Shown: positions 17,349 to 26,454, counted from the stretch's first letter. The stretch: 64,000 nucleotides of DNA from Cognatundibacterium aquatile (GCF_014699135.1 NZ_JACOFT010000001.1:124001-188000); one strand, 5' to 3'. Notes: a model not told the origin generated them from the letters alone. A program made the numbers and translations.

Positions 17349-20171
17349 GTGCGCCCTTTTGAATCTCTTATCCAAGCGTGGTTAGCTCTCGGAGCTTACA
17401 CGCGATTATTTGTCCCCATTACATTGCTGATATTCGTGGTCAGCGGGCTGCGTTACGACCTGTTGATTCATGCGGAAGTTGCCGGGGCAAAACAGCAGAT
17501 TCTCACGCATGCCGAAAATATGGAGCACCTGTTGGGGCCGACGCTGCTGAAATTGAGCAAATCTCAGGATCAGACAGAGATCACCAACACCTTACGACGG
17601 CAACTGGCAAATGATCCTGATCTGACCCGTCTGACCTGGAGCTACCCTCAAAGCAACGTTGACATGACAGGTACGTTCACCGTGCCCATGCTTGCACCGC
17701 AATGGTTTCAGGCGATCTTGCAGATGCCGGCGACGCTGAGTAAGACCATCACGACCGCCGACAAAAATGCTGCCAGAGTCACCGTAGAAATCAGTACGAA
17801 CAGTGCCGTCAACCGCATCTGGCAGAAAGTAGTGGTGCAGTTGCAGATTTCTGCCATGGCGATCTTTTTTATCTATTTTTTGCTGGGGCTGATATTGCGC
17901 GTCAATGAGCGCAGCTGGAAGCGGCTCGCGCTGGCAACGAACCGGTTCAAGACCGGTGATCATGGCGTCAGAATGGACGTTCGCGGCAGTCATGAAGAGC
18001 GTTTGCTGGCCACTACCTTCAATGGCATGGCCGAAGAAATCGAAAGCATTTTGTTGACGCTGCAGAAAAGTCAGCGCGAACAAAGCGAGCAGATGCACTT
18101 CACATTACAACTGCTCAATGCGCTGCCGGTATCGACATTTTTTCAGGATAGCCAGGGCATCTGTCGGGGGGTAAACCCAGCCTGGTGCAAGATGTTTGGC
18201 ATACATCAGAAAGACGCGGTCGGTCAGCCCATGCACAAGTTACTGCCTTTCTTAGCGACACTCGATACGCGTCATATTTCTTCCGCCGGCTTAGCCATCT
18301 GTTCTCACAAAACCATTCCTGATATACCCCGCCAAGTTAATGGCGAACATATTTCTGCACTGTATTATCAGGCGACGTATACCAGTGTTGATGGCAAAGC
18401 CTCCGGCATCATAGGCGCGCTGGTCGATATCAGCGAGCGCAAAAAAATTCAGGCTGCGCTGGAAGAACAAAAAGAACGTGTGGAAACGACGCTGGATTCG
18501 ATTGATGATGCCGTCATCAGCGCCGACATCGATGGCCGCATCCTGACCCTGAATCGCTCCGCACAAAAGCTGACCGGCTGGCGGCTTGAGGAAGCCTTGT
18601 CGCAAGAGCTTGCCACCGTCTTTACCTTAGGCGACAGCAGACAACAAACTGCATTGCACACCTATCTGACGAATGTTGTCAGCACCGGTGCGACGTTTCA
18701 GGAACACAATCTGGCGCTGTTGTCCCGCGCCGGAAGGCAACTCGAAGTGGATCTCAGTGCGGCGCCAATCCGTCAGCCGGATGGCACCGTCACCGGCAGC
18801 GTACTGGTATTCCGCGATCTCAGTGAAACGCATTATCTGATGCGGCAAATCGCCTGGCAGGCCGGGCATGATTTACTGACAGGATTAGCAAATCGCCAGT
18901 CTTTATCAGCCCATTTTTCACAAGCCATAGCCTATGCGCGTGAACATCACAAACTGCTGGCGGTGTGCCTGCTCGATCTCGATCATTTTCAGGAAGTTAA
19001 CGACAAACACGGTAATGAAGTAGCCGACAAGTTATTACAGCAAGTGGCGCGCCGATTAGAAAGTTGCGTTGGTAAAAATAATCCGGTTGCCCGTCTTGGC
19101 GGCGATGAATTTGTGGTGCTGTTGCAAAATCAGAGCGATCTGAACGAAGTAGAGTTAAACATTGCTTTGCTGTTGGGGCAACTGGCCCAACCCTATGAAT
19201 TCGAGCATAAAAAAATGACCATGCGCGCCAGCATCGGCGTTGCGATGTATCCGAATGATGAGCTTAGCCCCGATGTGTTATTACGCTATGCCGATCAGGC
19301 GATGTATCAGGCCAAACTCAGCGGACGTAATCAGTATCATTTGTTTGACCTGCAAAAAGACGAAGAAGTCCGCACCCGCCATAATCAGCGTGCACGGATT
19401 CGCGAAGCCTTGCTGACGGACGAGTTTGAGCTGTACTTCCAACCCAAAGTCGATATGCGGCATGGCCGTATCACCGGCATGGAAGCGCTGATACGCTGGA
19501 ATCATCCGCAGCGCGGCATCGTCGGTCCCATGGAATTTTTACCGCTGGTGGAAAACACCAACATCATCATCGACATCGGCAACTGGGTGATACATCAGAC
19601 CTTGCAGCAGATGAGTAACTGGATCGCCAATGGCTATACCTGGGTCGTCAGTGTGAATATCGCCGCGCGCCATTTTCAACATGCCGATTTTTTAGAAAAT
19701 CTGCGCAGTTATCTTGCCCAGTTCCCCGATGTGCCGCCTGAATATCTGGAAATAGAAATTCTCGAATCAGCCGCCTTGCAAGACGTGCAGCAAGTGCGCG
19801 AAGTAATGAGTGCCTGTCAGCAGCTAGGCGTGCGTTTTGCCCTCGATGATTTCGGCACTGGCTACTCCTCTTTATCGTATCTGAAACGTCTGCCAGCCAA
19901 TATACTCAAAATCGATCAGAGTTTCGTGCGCGATATGCTGGAAGATTCAGATGATTTGGCGCTGATCAGCGCGATCGTCGGTCTGGCAAATGCGTTTAAA
20001 CGCGAAGTGATTGCCGAAGGCGTGGAAACGATAGAACACGGCGTTGCGCTGATGCGCCTCGGCTGCAATTTCGCACAGGGCTACGGCGTTTCCCGCCCCA
20101 TGCCTGCGTCCCGCGTAGAGAAGTGGGCAGAAAATTATGTCCAGCCTGAGCAGTGGTTGCAACAAGCCTGA
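17349..20171 (+). CDS. LapD-like membrane GGDEF/EAL protein with two PAS domains
   Basis: This 940-residue inner-membrane protein handles cyclic di-GMP. A first membrane helix (about 19-35) is followed by a periplasmic domain of the LapD/MoxY N-terminal type (APQWFQAILQMP near 116-127) and a second helix (167-185). HAMP, PAS (about 250-345) and PAS (about 380-490) come next, then GGDEF and EAL. The GGDEF motif is intact (RLGGDEFVVLL) and so is EAL (MEALIRWNHP, with DDFGTGYSSLSYL), so both activities are possible, unlike LapD itself, which is degenerate. The start is GTG with weak ribosome-binding support. The gene is alone, convergent with the S46 peptidase gene. Confidence 0.9.
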   Translation: MRPFESLIQAWLALGAYTRLFVPITLLIFVVSGLRYDLLIHAEVAGAKQQILTHAENMEHLLGPTLLKLSKSQDQTEITNTLRRQLANDPDLTRLTWSYPQSNVDMTGTFTVPMLAPQWFQAILQMPATLSKTITTADKNAARVTVEISTNSAVNRIWQKVVVQLQISAMAIFFIYFLLGLILRVNERSWKRLALATNRFKTGDHGVRMDVRGSHEERLLATTFNGMAEEIESILLTLQKSQREQSEQMHFTLQLLNALPVSTFFQDSQGICRGVNPAWCKMFGIHQKDAVGQPMHKLLPFLATLDTRHISSAGLAICSHKTIPDIPRQVNGEHISALYYQATYTSVDGKASGIIGALVDISERKKIQAALEEQKERVETTLDSIDDAVISADIDGRILTLNRSAQKLTGWRLEEALSQELATVFTLGDSRQQTALHTYLTNVVSTGATFQEHNLALLSRAGRQLEVDLSAAPIRQPDGTVTGSVLVFRDLSETHYLMRQIAWQAGHDLLTGLANRQSLSAHFSQAIAYAREHHKLLAVCLLDLDHFQEVNDKHGNEVADKLLQQVARRLESCVGKNNPVARLGGDEFVVLLQNQSDLNEVELNIALLLGQLAQPYEFEHKKMTMRASIGVAMYPNDELSPDVLLRYADQAMYQAKLSGRNQYHLFDLQKDEEVRTRHNQRARIREALLTDEFELYFQPKVDMRHGRITGMEALIRWNHPQRGIVGPMEFLPLVENTNIIIDIGNWVIHQTLQQMSNWIANGYTWVVSVNIAARHFQHADFLENLRSYLAQFPDVPPEYLEIEILESAALQDVQQVREVMSACQQLGVRFALDDFGTGYSSLSYLKRLPANILKIDQSFVRDMLEDSDDLALISAIVGLANAFKREVIAEGVETIEHGVALMRLGCNFAQGYGVSRPMPASRVEKWAENYVQPEQWLQQA

Positions 20172-20233
20172 CGTTACACATTCCACCAAATCGAATGCAT
20201 CCATTTGCATACAACCTGATGCAGATGACATAA

Positions 20234-20273
20234 AAAAAACGGCGCGCATCATTTCAGATGTGCGCCGTTTTTT
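20234..20273. terminator. Bidirectional terminator
   Basis: AAAAAACGGCGCGCATC (20234-20250) pairs with GATGTGCGCCGTTTTTT (20257-20273), with one G-T pair. It separates the convergent GGDEF/EAL and S46 peptidase genes and has A and T tracts on both sides. Confidence 0.9.
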
Positions 20274-20305
20274 ATTGCGTTAGCTGTCTATGCTGCCTAC
20301 GCTGC

Positions 20306-22453
20306 TTATTTTGCCGGGTAACGTATCGTCATTTCTTTCAGCAGATTATCTGCATGATCGACTTCTTTCATCACCCACAACATGTAGCGGATATCGACAT
20401 GAATCGCGCGTGTGATGGCGCTGTCGAAGTACCAGTCTTTGGTGATCGATTCATAAGTCGAATCAAAATTCAGCCCGACCAGTTCACTGTTTTTATTCAT
20501 TACTGCTGAACCCGAATTACCACCGGTGGTATCTGCACTCGACAAGAAATTCACCGGTACTGTGCCGAGCACATTGTCTTTGAATACGCCGTAACGTTTT
20601 TCTTTAACAGCGGCCAGCAAACTTTCCGGCGCATCGAATGGTGTTTTACCAGTGTGTTTCTCAACGATGCCTTCTACCGTTGTGAATGGGCCTTTGCTGA
20701 CGCCATCACGTGGGCTGTATGGTGCAACAGTGCCGTAAGTCACGCGGAGCGTGGAATTCGCATCCGGATACACAGGTTTGCCCTGCGATTTTTTCCATGC
20801 AATCACTGCCTGCATATATTGCGGAATCACCCGTTCCAGATTGCCATCGACTTCTTTACGGCGTTCTTCCAGTGACAGGCCGATATCATGCAGCTTCACT
20901 GCCAGACGGATAAATGCATCGTCCGATTGCTGGAATGCCGCCGCATCTTTTTTCAGCCACGCCAGACGCGTCGCGGTATTGCCGAGCTCAGACTGACGGT
21001 ACAGCGCCGCGACCGATTCCGGTGTCGGCAGCAAAATATCCAGACCTTGCGGACGGAATTTGCTATCGAGTTTGTTATACCGTTGCAGCGCCGCCGTATA
21101 ACGTGCCTGATCCACATTGCTCACATACGATTGTTCCAGACGTGCGAGGCGCGCCGAGATAAACGACACATCACGTTGCTGATAACCCGCTTTGCGCTCG
21201 GCATCTGGCTTGCTGCTTTCCAGCGCGAGGCGATACAAGGTGCGCGCATTTTTCAGCAAATCGCTGTTGGTCGCGACGCTCCAGGCAAACTCTTCTTCAT
21301 TCAATGCCATATCGCTGGCGATCACCGCATCCAGCTCTTTCAGCAAACTCTGGTCAGCGCTGTGCTGACTGAACCAGCTGCGGAATTCGGCATCCTGCGC
21401 GTCTTTAATCGCGGCGATATCTTTACGCGCAAACCCGGCCAGCAAACCCTCGGTTTTTTTCAAACGATTGTTGATGCTTTTCGCCACGCTCGCATAACGC
21501 ACTTCGGCATTCGCATTGCCTTGCGTTGCCGCTGCGATCACCGACAAATCAGATTTGTATTCCGCCACGCGCGCCGGATAGCTGGCGTCCCGCGCAAAGC
21601 GGATTTCTTCCGGCAATTTATAACGGCTGGTCGTGCCTGGATAACCCGCCAGCAAAATCGGGTCGCCATTTTTCAAACCCTGTGCCGACACCACCAGAAA
21701 ATCTTTAGAGTGATACGGCACGTTATCCGCCGAAGGATCAGCCGGGCGGCCATCTTTACCGACATACGCGCGCAGGAAAGAAAAATCGCCGGTATGACGC
21801 GGCCATTCAAAGTTATCCACATCGCCGCCATAATTACCGATCTTGTCCGATGGCGCATACACCAGCCGCACATCGCGGATCATCATCTGACGTATCCGGT
21901 AATATTCCAGCCCGCGATGAAAACTCGGCACCGAGCAACGATACGCTTTATCCTGCTCACAATCCGCGATCAGCGCTTTGATACGGTTCTGCACATGCTC
22001 GTGGCGCTGCTTGCCCGACATCGCTGGCGTGGTACCGCTCAACACCTGCTCGGTCACGTTTTCCACTTTATCGGTGATATACATACGCGAATCCGGGCCG
22101 GCAGGTAATTCCTCAGCGCGGGTTTTCGCCAGAAAGCCATTGCTGATGTAATTTTTTTCTGCTGTCGAATTCCGTTGTACTGCGCCGTAAGCACAGTGAT
22201 GATTCGTCACCACCAGCCCGCTGTCTGACACAAACGAGGCCGAGCAACCGCCCAGCGACACCATCGCACTCATCGGGTGCTTAGACAAATCCGCCAGCTT
22301 TTCTGCCGGAATCGTGATGCCTATGCGTTTCAGCTCCGCTTTTAATTGCGGCAACTGATGCGGCTGCCATTGGCCTTCATCGGCATAGCTCAGCGGGCTG
22401 CTGGCCAGACTCAGCCCGGCCAGTGCCAGACTCCATGCATACGATTGTTTCAA
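20306..22453 (-). CDS. S46 family dipeptidyl-peptidase (DPP7/DPP11-like)
   Basis: S46 enzymes cut dipeptides from peptide N-termini in the periplasm of asaccharolytic and proteolytic bacteria. The 715-residue protein has a signal peptide (cleavage near SPLSYA) and the three catalytic regions: VVTNHHCAYGAVQ (82-94, His), GNYGGDVDNFEWPRHTGDFSF (Asp; only its outline is needed) and TTGGNSGSAVMN (Ser). At the S1-specificity position, where DPP7 has Gly and DPP11 has Arg in the GLxFDxNWE motif, this protein reads GLNFDSTYE, so Ser. The TTG start was chosen for GGAG six bases upstream and because it gives a complete signal peptide. Confidence 0.92.
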   Translation of the reverse strand: MKQSYAWSLALAGLSLASSPLSYADEGQWQPHQLPQLKAELKRIGITIPAEKLADLSKHPMSAMVSLGGCSASFVSDSGLVVTNHHCAYGAVQRNSTAEKNYISNGFLAKTRAEELPAGPDSRMYITDKVENVTEQVLSGTTPAMSGKQRHEHVQNRIKALIADCEQDKAYRCSVPSFHRGLEYYRIRQMMIRDVRLVYAPSDKIGNYGGDVDNFEWPRHTGDFSFLRAYVGKDGRPADPSADNVPYHSKDFLVVSAQGLKNGDPILLAGYPGTTSRYKLPEEIRFARDASYPARVAEYKSDLSVIAAATQGNANAEVRYASVAKSINNRLKKTEGLLAGFARKDIAAIKDAQDAEFRSWFSQHSADQSLLKELDAVIASDMALNEEEFAWSVATNSDLLKNARTLYRLALESSKPDAERKAGYQQRDVSFISARLARLEQSYVSNVDQARYTAALQRYNKLDSKFRPQGLDILLPTPESVAALYRQSELGNTATRLAWLKKDAAAFQQSDDAFIRLAVKLHDIGLSLEERRKEVDGNLERVIPQYMQAVIAWKKSQGKPVYPDANSTLRVTYGTVAPYSPRDGVSKGPFTTVEGIVEKHTGKTPFDAPESLLAAVKEKRYGVFKDNVLGTVPVNFLSSADTTGGNSGSAVMNKNSELVGLNFDSTYESITKDWYFDSAITRAIHVDIRYMLWVMKEVDHADNLLKEMTIRYPAK

Positions 22454-23062
22454 CTTACTCTCCGTCTATGGTCAAAAGCGCCGGCACAGTGTGCAGCCAG
22501 CGCGTTGCAGGTGGGGGCGGGTGACCAGCGCTAAAAAAGTGTCAGATGCGATGCGAAAACAGTGTCTGGAAAACACCCAGATGCACACACGCAGCAACAC
22601 ACATCACATCAGAACAGCGCCGTACTCCGCTCATTATTATCGAATTGCGACTCCAGAACCAGACCCGCTGCAGCAGGAAAAGTTCCGGCAAAGAATGAAA
22701 TTTGACAGATATCTTTACGACCGTAAAGAAAAAAAGGAAAAATTATTTACATTTATAAGGTGTGGCGTTGGTCAGTCAGATGGATTGAGGGGATGGTGGT
22801 GGAAGCGTGCAGAAAGCAATGTGCCCTGTACCATGCAGTTTTCAGTAGCGAAGCAGTTGCTGATAACACAAACGTTCCTGCGCCTGATCGAATAAACGGG
22901 GTTTTGGTGATGTCGGTGAGTGATGTTTTTGTTCATTTGCTTAAACTGTATGCCTAGTTTGAGCAAAGACAATAAGGCTGCATGCGGCTTTCAAGGTATT
23001 TGAAGAAAATTGTCTTTTTTAACATTCCAAGTTAAGCTTCATTTCTGTCAAATTAAATAAAA
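22454..23062. other. Intergenic region before the FRG gene
   Basis: About 600 bases, AT-rich towards the right. Small ORFs here lack ribosome-binding sites and recognisable protein features. It ends at GTTAGGC (23063), the left edge of the cassette-like FRG+GNAT unit. No full attC or attI site can be recognised to its left. Confidence 0.4.
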
Positions 23063-23069
23063 GTTAGGC
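23063..23069 (+). other. Integron-type core site at the left edge of the FRG cassette
   Basis: GTTAGGC fits the integron core consensus GTTRRRY and lies 9 bases before the FRG start codon, the usual place for the first base of a cassette. No inverse core (RYYYAAC) is convincing upstream, so it may mark insertion at a secondary site. Confidence 0.45.
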
Positions 23070-23078
23070 CGCAGAACC

Positions 23079-23795
23079 ATGACACCGAAGCATCTAACAG
23101 TAGGCAGTGTTGATCACATACATCAAATCTTCCGAGCTTACCGTTCACACGGGCGCACCGGGTGGTGGTTTCGAGGACAAGCCGACTCCAGTTGGCCACT
23201 TCTGCCAAAAGCCGGAAGATCAGAGTTTCACCTCCCAGGCGACCGATCTATAAAGCGCTTCAATACTTGGTGTAAGCAGGCCATTGCATATGACCAGAAC
23301 TTACCGGACAACACCTGGGAACGTTTGGCAGTCGCACAACACTTCGGATTGGCAACATGTCTTCTCGATTGGACCGTCAACCCGTTAGTTGCAGTCTATT
23401 TCGCATGTTTCGAGCATCAAGACACTGAGGCGGCAGTTTACTGTTTTGATCCCAAAACGTTCGTCAATGAGAATGTACTGGACCTTGAGGAACTAAAATG
23501 CAACGGAATCGGATTCATTCCTCGCGCCATCTCTCAACGCGTAATTAACCAGCGCGCCGTATTCACGGTTCACCTCCCACCAACGGAGGAAATTAAAGTT
23601 CAAGCCAGTCCCGTGTTGACTGATCATCCCAATCTCGTTAAGTTGAGCATTCCGTCAACTCTAAAGGCGGACTTACTGAAGATGACAAGTGATTACGGCA
23701 TAGACAGCGTTACGCTTTTCCCGGACTTGGAAGGCTTGTCAAAACACTTCAATTGGGAAACTAAGCTAATGAGCGCCAGGAAAACTGCGGCCTAA
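23079..23795 (+). CDS. FRG domain protein
   Basis: This 238-residue soluble protein has the FRG domain, named for the motif seen here as WWFRGQADSSWPLLPKAGRS (residues 28-47). The second conserved block WERLAVAQHFGLATCLLDWT follows, with the family-typical pattern AQHxGxxTxLLDWT. FRG proteins have no established enzymatic role, but their genes are often found in mobile cassettes, phage-defence islands and toxin-like contexts. It starts just after a core-site GTTAGGC and is followed 20 bases later by a GNAT gene. The two appear to form one two-gene cassette. Codon use differs from the neighbouring core genes. Confidence 0.88.
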   Translation: MTPKHLTVGSVDHIHQIFRAYRSHGRTGWWFRGQADSSWPLLPKAGRSEFHLPGDRSIKRFNTWCKQAIAYDQNLPDNTWERLAVAQHFGLATCLLDWTVNPLVAVYFACFEHQDTEAAVYCFDPKTFVNENVLDLEELKCNGIGFIPRAISQRVINQRAVFTVHLPPTEEIKVQASPVLTDHPNLVKLSIPSTLKADLLKMTSDYGIDSVTLFPDLEGLSKHFNWETKLMSARKTAA

Positions 23796-23815
23796 TCACT
23801 CAACCGTCGGACACC

Positions 23816-24349
23816 ATGAACATTCGAATTGCGACTCCTGCAGATGCTGAGCAAATCAGCTCGCTGATTATCGATCTCAGCACCCCTTTCTACACATCGC
23901 CCACACGCGCCGGTGCAGAACCGTTTTTGGCATCTGTTAATGCAGAAGCGCAATGTCGCAATTTGTCTGCATCAAACTTCTTGTATTACGTCGTCGAGTC
24001 ACACGGTCAACTCGCTGGCGTTGTTGCGCTCCGGGATAATGCCCATCTCTTCCACCTTTTCGTCGCGTCATCGCTTCAGCGAACCGGCTTGGCCACGAGG
24101 CTCTGGAACATTGTCAAAGCCGAAGCCTTAGCTGCAGGTAACACAGGACAGTTCACGGTGAATTCCAGTCTTAACGCTGTCCCCGTCTATGAAAGATTTG
24201 GCTTCATCTGCACGGGCGAAGTCCAGCAGATGCATGGCATCTCATTTCAACCAATGCAGCTTCATGCAAACCCTCTTGGTGTCCAACCATCGCTTCTCGG
24301 TTATCCGTCGCCTGCGGCACCGGACGGTTCTCAATCTACTAAACGTTAG
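23816..24349 (+). CDS. GNAT-family N-acetyltransferase with attC-encoded tail
   Basis: This 177-residue GNAT has the pattern MNIRIATPADAEQISSLI, the acetyl-CoA loop FVASSLQRTGLATRLWNIVK, and TVNSSLNAVPVYERFGF. The fold ends around MHGISFQPMQL. The last 25 or so residues (from about VQPSLLGYPS) are encoded by an attC-like site, and the TAG stop lies inside its core sequence GTTAGCC. The tail is proline- and serine-rich and unlike a GNAT fold. The family is common among integron cassettes. The acetylated substrate is unknown. Confidence 0.85.
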   Translation: MNIRIATPADAEQISSLIIDLSTPFYTSPTRAGAEPFLASVNAEAQCRNLSASNFLYYVVESHGQLAGVVALRDNAHLFHLFVASSLQRTGLATRLWNIVKAEALAAGNTGQFTVNSSLNAVPVYERFGFICTGEVQQMHGISFQPMQLHANPLGVQPSLLGYPSPAAPDGSQSTKR

Positions 24350-24351
24350 CC
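24281..24351 (+). other. attC-like recombination site 1
   Basis: GTCCAAC (24281-24287) fits the inverse core RYYYAAC and GTTAGCC (24345-24351) is one base off the core GTTRRRY. Between them is an imperfect inverted repeat (CCGTCGCC and GGCACCGGACGG around TGC). The 71-base length is within the attC range. It overlaps the 3' end of the GNAT, and the next gene's ATG follows one base later, as in cassette arrays. Confidence 0.6.
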
Positions 24352-24352
24352 T

Positions 24353-24994
24353 ATGCCCCGCACCCAAACCCTCCTTGTCGCTCTCTTCGTTCTGCTCGGC
24401 CTGTTGGCCTGGTCTGGCTGGCATCCTTATGACCGCGCCACGTGGCTGATGGAGGTGCTGCCGATATTCATCGTCGTGCCTGTGTTGATCGCAAGCTACA
24501 CGCGTTTTCCGCTGACGCACTTGCTTTACATTTGTATTTTCGTGCATGCCGTTATTTTGCTGGTCGGCGGCGCGTATACCTATGCCAGAGTACCTTTTGG
24601 TTTCCAAATTGCTGAGGCACTTGGTCTGCATCGCAATCCATATGACAAGATCGGCCACTTCGCCCAGGGCTTTGTTCCGGCGCTGGCGGCGCGGGAAATT
24701 CTGCTGCGCGGCGGATATGTCCGTGCGGGAAAAATGCTGAGCTTTCTGGTGACCTGTGTTGTTCTCGCCATCAGCGCATCGTATGAACTCATCGAGTGGG
24801 CGGCCGCCATCTCGCTCGGGCAGGGCGCTGACGAATTTCTTGGTACTCAGGGCGATCCTTGGGATACACAATCCGACATGCTGTTCGCACTCATCGGGGC
24901 AGTTGTCGCACAAGCTGTACTGGCACGAACGCAAGACCGCCAGATAGTGCGCTTGCGAAACTCTGCATTTTCTTTTGAGGTGAACAATGGCTAA
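24353..24994 (+). CDS. DUF2238 membrane protein (YjdF-like)
   Basis: This 213-residue protein has about six membrane helices (near 7-20, 32-48, 54-77, 100-115, 123-147 and 180-195). Polar motifs typical of the DUF2238/YjdF family lie between them: NPYDKIGHFAQGFVPALAAREILL, SYELIEWAAAISLGQGADEF and LGTQGDPWDTQSDM. The conserved His, Glu and Asp residues suggest a metal or proton site within the membrane, but no function is known. It starts one base after the attC core and overlaps the next gene by 8 bases. Confidence 0.85.
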   Translation: MPRTQTLLVALFVLLGLLAWSGWHPYDRATWLMEVLPIFIVVPVLIASYTRFPLTHLLYICIFVHAVILLVGGAYTYARVPFGFQIAEALGLHRNPYDKIGHFAQGFVPALAAREILLRGGYVRAGKMLSFLVTCVVLAISASYELIEWAAAISLGQGADEFLGTQGDPWDTQSDMLFALIGAVVAQAVLARTQDRQIVRLRNSAFSFEVNNG

Positions 24995-25367
24995 GCACCT
25001 GGCATCTGAAAAAATATTATGGCTCCCTGATGTAGAGGAGCATGACTATCCCGCAGCCGATTCTTATCTGAGAATTATCTACAACGATAAGAAAGTTGCT
25101 GACATGGTCGCCAGCCTCAGAAAGGCGGCTATCGTCAAGTTTAAATCCAAAGATATTTTCAGAGCATCGCAATTATCCTTGCTCGGCATCAGTAATTCCC
25201 ACGTAGAGAAAGACAGAAAGAAAATCGCGAATGGCGTTGCCCTGTCGCCGCTGCTGCTGGTCAGAGATGAAAGCAACGGCAAAGTGATTATCGCCGATGG
25301 CTACCACAGGCTGTGCGCGATCTATGGATTTGATGAGGACGCGATCATCCGTTGTAAGATCATTTGA
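24987..25367 (+). CDS. ParB/sulfiredoxin-like hypothetical protein
   Basis: I do not recognise this 126-residue protein firmly. Its second half, LSPLLLVRDESNGKVIIADGYHRLCAIYGFDED (about residues 84-116), resembles the ParB/Srx-like fold, where an xxDGxHRL motif binds nucleotide. There is no signal peptide or membrane helix. It overlaps the DUF2238 gene by 8 bases and has GAGGTGAACA before its ATG, so translation is probably coupled. No attC site is found after it. Confidence 0.6.
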   Translation: MAKHLASEKILWLPDVEEHDYPAADSYLRIIYNDKKVADMVASLRKAAIVKFKSKDIFRASQLSLLGISNSHVEKDRKKIANGVALSPLLLVRDESNGKVIIADGYHRLCAIYGFDEDAIIRCKII

Positions 25368-25508
25368 TATGCGTCTAGCTAGCGTAGGGGGCGTTACACG
25401 CACCATTTCACCTGATCACTTATCCACATAGACATCACAATGACTTCCTACATTTCAAAATCAGTTCTTGGGCGACATGGGGTCGCCTGAATACATATCG
25501 GACCTATC

Positions 25509-25877
25509 ATGACTCCAGCACTTAGCGTCATCATTATCTATGCGAAAGAGATGCAAAAAACGGCTGAGTTTTATCAGAAGTATTTTGATTTCGTTTCAAC
25601 AGGAAAGGTTGTCGATGGCCTGATAGAGTTGACCGCACAGCACGGTGGCGCAAGTATCTTGATCCATCAGGCGGCAAAAAGTGTCAAGCTGGGACAAGCG
25701 GGCGTGAAGCTCATGTTCGATGTTGAGGACGTCGAAGCCTTCAAGAAAAAATCGCTGGAATTGGGTCTGCAGTTTGGAAGTACGCATATTGCGAATGGCT
25801 ATTCTTTCTCGAATGCGAAAGACCCGGATAACAATTCTGTGTGTATTTCCAGTCGCGCTTTTCGTCAGCATAAATAA
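25509..25877 (+). CDS. VOC-family (glyoxalase/dioxygenase-like) protein
   Basis: This 122-residue protein is one vicinal-oxygen-chelate unit of two beta-alpha-beta-beta-beta modules: MTPALSVIIIYAKEMQKTAEFY at the start, then VKLMFDVEDVEAFKKKSLELG and ANGYSFSNAKDPDNNSVCIS near the end. The usual metal ligands (His or Glu on strands) are partly absent, since the first module has ALSVIIIY with no His. It may therefore be a binding rather than a catalytic VOC protein. No operon partner is apparent. Confidence 0.78.
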   Translation: MTPALSVIIIYAKEMQKTAEFYQKYFDFVSTGKVVDGLIELTAQHGGASILIHQAAKSVKLGQAGVKLMFDVEDVEAFKKKSLELGLQFGSTHIANGYSFSNAKDPDNNSVCISSRAFRQHK

Positions 25878-26047
25878 GCCACCCGTGACGACGTTTCCAT
25901 CTCAAACGCGCAGCAAATGCCATGCATTACTCGTCTGCGCGTTATCTGCTATCTGCGCTGTATTTTGTAACGCAATATAAATACACGAACTAAATTTTCG
26001 CCTGATAGTCCATTCTTCTGTATTGAGTCTGAATGAAAGGCGTTGCA

Positions 26048-26362
26048 ATGCAAAGGAAATGGGACAGGCATGAAATTCTGCAATTACTCACTTTGTCTGC
26101 TACGCTGGCGGGTCTGAGCATCACGGCGTTAACCATCTTCAAAAAACAAGGCGCAGACAGAATTGCCGTGACGATTGCCGACGATATACTGGCTGCGGTG
26201 TCATTGTTTTTTTTGTTGGCGACCTATTTATTTTTCTTTTCTTTGCGCACCAGAAATCCCTCGTTGGCTACGAAATTAGAGTTAATCGGCGACGTCATAT
26301 TTTTGGTCGCATTAACCGGCATGGTCGCCACCGGTTTTATAATTTTGTACACCGTCTGGTAG
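26048..26362 (+). CDS. Small three-helix membrane protein
   Basis: I do not recognise a family. From the ATG at 26048 (AAAGG eight bases upstream; an in-frame ATG at 26033 is possible) it gives 104 residues. There are three likely membrane helices, around LQLLTLSATLAGLSITALTI, ILAAVSLFFLLATYLFFFSL and VIFLVALTGMVATGFIILYT, with charged loops. Such small proteins are often accessory-island genes. It is convergent with the acetyltransferase-like gene. Confidence 0.6.
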   Translation: MQRKWDRHEILQLLTLSATLAGLSITALTIFKKQGADRIAVTIADDILAAVSLFFLLATYLFFFSLRTRNPSLATKLELIGDVIFLVALTGMVATGFIILYTVW

Positions 26363-26454
26363 TGCTGTTGGTGCGGGTGCGCGTCGTGTCGCACTTCACT
26401 CGCAGCGCGAGGGTAATTCATGAATTATATTGTCTTACTTATGTAAGGTGCGGG

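Noticed and set aside
20888-22108. 406-codon frame on the plus strand
   Set aside because: It is antisense to the S46 peptidase gene, which has intact catalytic motifs and a signal peptide; the plus-strand frame has no protein-like pattern.
22491-22895. 134-codon frame before the FRG gene
   Set aside because: No ribosome-binding site, no recognisable family and irregular composition.
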